Shown in pieces: positions 60,841 to 64,000 of a stretch of 64,000 bases of DNA (position 1 is its first letter; every line of letters starts with the position of its first letter). Location of the stretch: NCBI RefSeq assembly GCF_021130785.1, contig NC_060214.1, forward strand, positions 6,103,001-6,167,000, read 5' to 3'. The notes under the pieces are model-generated. The model was not told where the DNA came from. It made no database searches and was given only the letters and a program-made list of their open reading frames with translations. Position numbers and translations under genes: made by a program. The DNA is from Homalodisca vitripennis (Eukaryota > Arthropoda > Insecta > Hemiptera > Cicadellidae).

Positions 60841-62039
60841 CAAAACCTAATTAAATCCGTGTTAAAAATTGAACATTTCAAATAGTGGTTTACGAAATTA
60901 CGTGCCTTAGATACTGACTTTAAGAGCTCCATAATGAGACCAATGTTGACTACCCGGTCTAGAATAAAATTTAAGTTAATAATTTAAAAACGAATTTTTT
61001 CAAAAAATTATAACTTTATGCTCCAAAACCGTACTTGATGTCTATCAGATCACAAGCTATCTAGTGATGAATTTTCAAAGTTCCAGTATGGTTGAAAAGC
61101 GCCAAAAAACCGTACATTTTTTTCATTATTGGAAATTATTGTTTGTATATAATTTGTAAACACAGTAATAATCTAAAGCTAATTTTAATGTAACTGCCGT
61201 TATTGTAGCTCTACTAGTTAATTGTGGTTAACATTTAAACTTGGGCATCTATATTTCTTTATCCAGGAGTAGTACAAATTCTTTCATCAGGAAATTCAAA
61301 CTATCAATTTTAAACCTCAACTGATCTACATTCCAGTGCATCAGCTAAGAGTGAGTCGACTGTGTGGAGGGCCAACAATTCTATAATATTATTTAACCTC
61401 GAATTTGTGTTTGTTTTTTTATTCACATTATTTTGGAGAAAACTTTTCATGATCCAGCAGCTTAACATTTGTAAATAAATTACATCAGAGAATATTCAGA
61501 ATTTCAGTATTTGCTCTGTTTTAATCACACCTCCCCTTAAAATGCATTTAGACTCATAGGTCTATTAAAAATAAACAGCACCACATATTTATTTACAGCT
61601 TATAAAATATGTATAAGACTAGAAAACAAAGCCAAACTAGAATTAATCTAATAAATTCATTTTGCTAAAAATTTTATTGTACATTTAGATAAATATATTA
61701 TATATATATATATATGAAAACAATTTAGATCTAAAATTAACAAGGCCAAGCCTGCGATTAAAGTATATTTAAAACTTAACAAAAGAGGGTTATAACACAA
61801 ATAACATTGTTGAAAAACAAAATCTATGTACAAAGGTTGAGTGAAAAAGAAATCAGTACCTTATTATATAAGTACCTCCTCTTAACAGCTTCAACAAAAA
61901 TGAAATCTTATCTTATAAATGAATGTTTACAATGTTTACCCAAGAAACCCTAATTTAGGCCACCGCACATTGAGCAAAGGCAGTTTCAGAATTTTTTTAA
62001 GAATAGGCCAATCCCTTTTAGGCCTTATTCTGACCGTTC
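60841..62039. other. AT-rich noncoding DNA
   Basis: Includes a short TA run near 61695. Nothing else recognised. Confidence 0.5.
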
Positions 62040-62200
62040 TCATGGGCCACTGGCCTGTGCGAGGATCTTATCAAACAGAATAAGGAGGAGAGTCGATACA
62101 ATATAAGACAATATAAGGTCGATGGTACAGATAAAAAAGTGCTACAGTTACAGAAAGGATTAGGAAATGGACAAGACTTTAGAATATTGGCTGTGTTAAA
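62040..62200. repeat. Interspersed repeat segment related to 34640-34800
   Basis: CTCATGGGCCACTGGCCTG followed by TGCGAGGATCTTATCAAACAG. Diverged copy of the right-arm insertion. Confidence 0.6.
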
Positions 62201-62751
62201 TAACTTCTATATACCTACAGTAATATGTACTATAAGAATTACTAAATGCTTTCACTACTATAGAAGGTAGTATGTGCATTTCCAGTGATGAGTGTCGAGA
62301 CGAAGTATATGAGCATTATATACAGTCTGCACAATATGAGGGCGAGGGTTGAATAAAGGGGTAAAATCATTTCCAATCCGAAAATATTGGTCTTGTTGGA
62401 GGATTTACCACGTTGTTCTGGTTTCGATTGACGTCCAGACTAAGAGTGCACAGCCCTTACAAATATTTTGCAATTGGATTTTTATTCTAAGTCTTAAAAC
62501 TCTTTCAGTCTTTTGGATTTGGCTTTTTAAATTAAATTAATTGTATTTTAGTAATTTTTTTCGTGCTGGTGTCATTATTCTCCTTACACATACAAAATGT
62601 AAACAATAACATAACTTAACGGTTAGTCAAGCGAAATAGTATGATGTGTTGTGAAGAGGAAAGGAAGCAAGAAACTACGATAGGAAGACAGTTTTAGTTC
62701 CTGCAAACAAGCTGGTGAGGATTCTGTGTGTTTGATTACACCAGAAGAGAA

Positions 62752-63102
62752 GTGTTGAGACTGACCTTGGCGAATGTTTAGTGTTGAGACTGACCTTGAC
62801 GAATGTTTAGTGTTGAGACTGACCTTGACGAATGTTTAGTGTTGAAACTGACCTTGACGAATGTTTAGTGTTGAGACCGACCTTGACGAATGTTTAGTGT
62901 TGAGACTGACCTTGACGAATGTTTAGTGTTGAGACTGACCTTGACGAATGTTTAGTGTTGAGACCGACCTTGACGAATGTTTAGTGTTGAGACTGACCTT
63001 GACAAAAGTTTAGTGTTGAGACTGACCTTGACGAATATTTAGTGTTGAGACTGACCTTTACGAATGTTTAGTGTTGAGACTGACCTTGACGAATGTTTAG
63101 TG
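62752..63102 (+). repeat. 29-bp minisatellite
   Basis: About 12 units of GTTGAGACTGACCTTGACG followed by AATGTTTAGT. The variants GACCGACC and ACAAAAGTTT mark individual units. Confidence 0.95.
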
Positions 63103-64000
63103 AGTGATAGTGGTCCATAGCTTTTACTCCAATGAAAAGTGTAACTGTGAATAGATTACCTCTTACACTATCAAATATAATCTAATACAAATGTCGGAAA
63201 ACTTGGGATATAAGCAGTGTAAAACGAGCAGATTAATAAAAAGAATTTTATAAAGAAATGAAATATTAGGGAAAAAGGGACATATTATTACAGATGATCA
63301 TTGAGAGTGGTCCATACACTTGACAATTCTGACAGTGAATTCCAACTGTTTTCACGCCTTTAGTGCACATACTTCACAGTCAGGACCATTTGAAATGTCC
63401 ATTAACAGATGTAAAAATGACCAATTTTTGCCGTCTCTGGCCTGCTAACAGAAGGAGGTAGACAGTGCAGCAGCAGCGGAATTTCAAAATGGTACTTACT
63501 TAAAAAACATGTCTTGTATTTTATTTATTTACTTCATTAACAAGTGTATATTCAAAAATAAAAGTCCACCAAACTATATTCAAAGTCAAGTTGATCATTT
63601 GACCCCCTTATTCCTAAGATAAGTCAGGAATGTCATAGTCATATTCCGTGTTTGAACTTTTTTTTCATGAAATAAAACGCAAAACTAACAAATTATAAAA
63701 ATATTAAATTAAATTCCTGACAAACTATAGTTCAATCTTCTAGAGACCTTACATGTGAACCAGGTTTCTGACAACTGCCCATTTTCAGTACGATAGAGGT
63801 AACAGGGCACAACGCAAATTATGCATATGTGTAAAACTAAGATCATAATTAATATTTTAGTACAAGTAGCAAAGAGTGGGTATCAAATCATTTGGAATCG
63901 TAACCATAATTTGTGAACAGAATCAAACATATTTTCAGGCTTAAGCATTTTCAACTGTATAACTGGTGAAAATGAATATACCTTTAGAATAATACCACTG
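63103..64000. other. AT-rich noncoding DNA to window end
   Basis: No gene or repeat recognised beyond a short echo of AGTGGTCCATA at 63108 and 63306. Confidence 0.5.

Overview
The window is a repeat-dominated piece of AT-rich eukaryotic nuclear DNA. LINE retrotransposons, Helitrons, a Tc1/mariner-type element, Mutator-like (MULE) transposase remnants and several satellites fit an arthropod, most likely an insect; a hemipteran is a guess I cannot confirm. I found no intact conserved host gene. Apart from tRNA-like copies and one small conserved ORF, every protein-like stretch belongs to a transposable element and nearly all are broken.

The dominant structure is a very large inverted repeat. 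The left arm (about 318-17342) reappears reverse-complemented as the right arm (about 29240-44531), around an 11.9 kb spacer. From outside inwards each arm holds: a 4.4 kb unit that is itself an inverted repeat; a decayed MULE-like transposase; a minisatellite of about 90 bp; a 31-bp satellite containing CACGTG; a 103/104-bp satellite; and a noncoding tail. The arms have since diverged. Each carries one Helitron, at different places, and the left insertion has a clean empty site in the right arm. The 31-bp satellite is 3.5 kb long on the left and under 0.5 kb on the right. A 3.2 kb block of the right arm is missing from the left.

The spacer (17343-29239) holds a mariner-type element with 548-bp terminal repeats, a 154-bp satellite, a foldback element, a 501-bp MITE with a perfect 9-bp target duplication (the Mutator signature), and a 262-bp tandem repeat whose every unit carries a tRNA-like sequence.

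Right of the inverted repeat (44532-64000) lie a LINE 3' fragment, AT-rich duplications, a nearly complete but frameshifted 4.9 kb LINE on the minus strand (about 47890-52830), a long hairpin, a 40-bp minisatellite, several kb of featureless AT-rich DNA, and a 29-bp minisatellite near the end.

The most unusual item is the long-arm inverted repeat with its terminal module: a TATA box, a 71-80 nt putative intron and a small ORF present in both arms, arranged back to back so that the modules read out of the 4.4 kb units, two of them toward the MULE transposase remnants.
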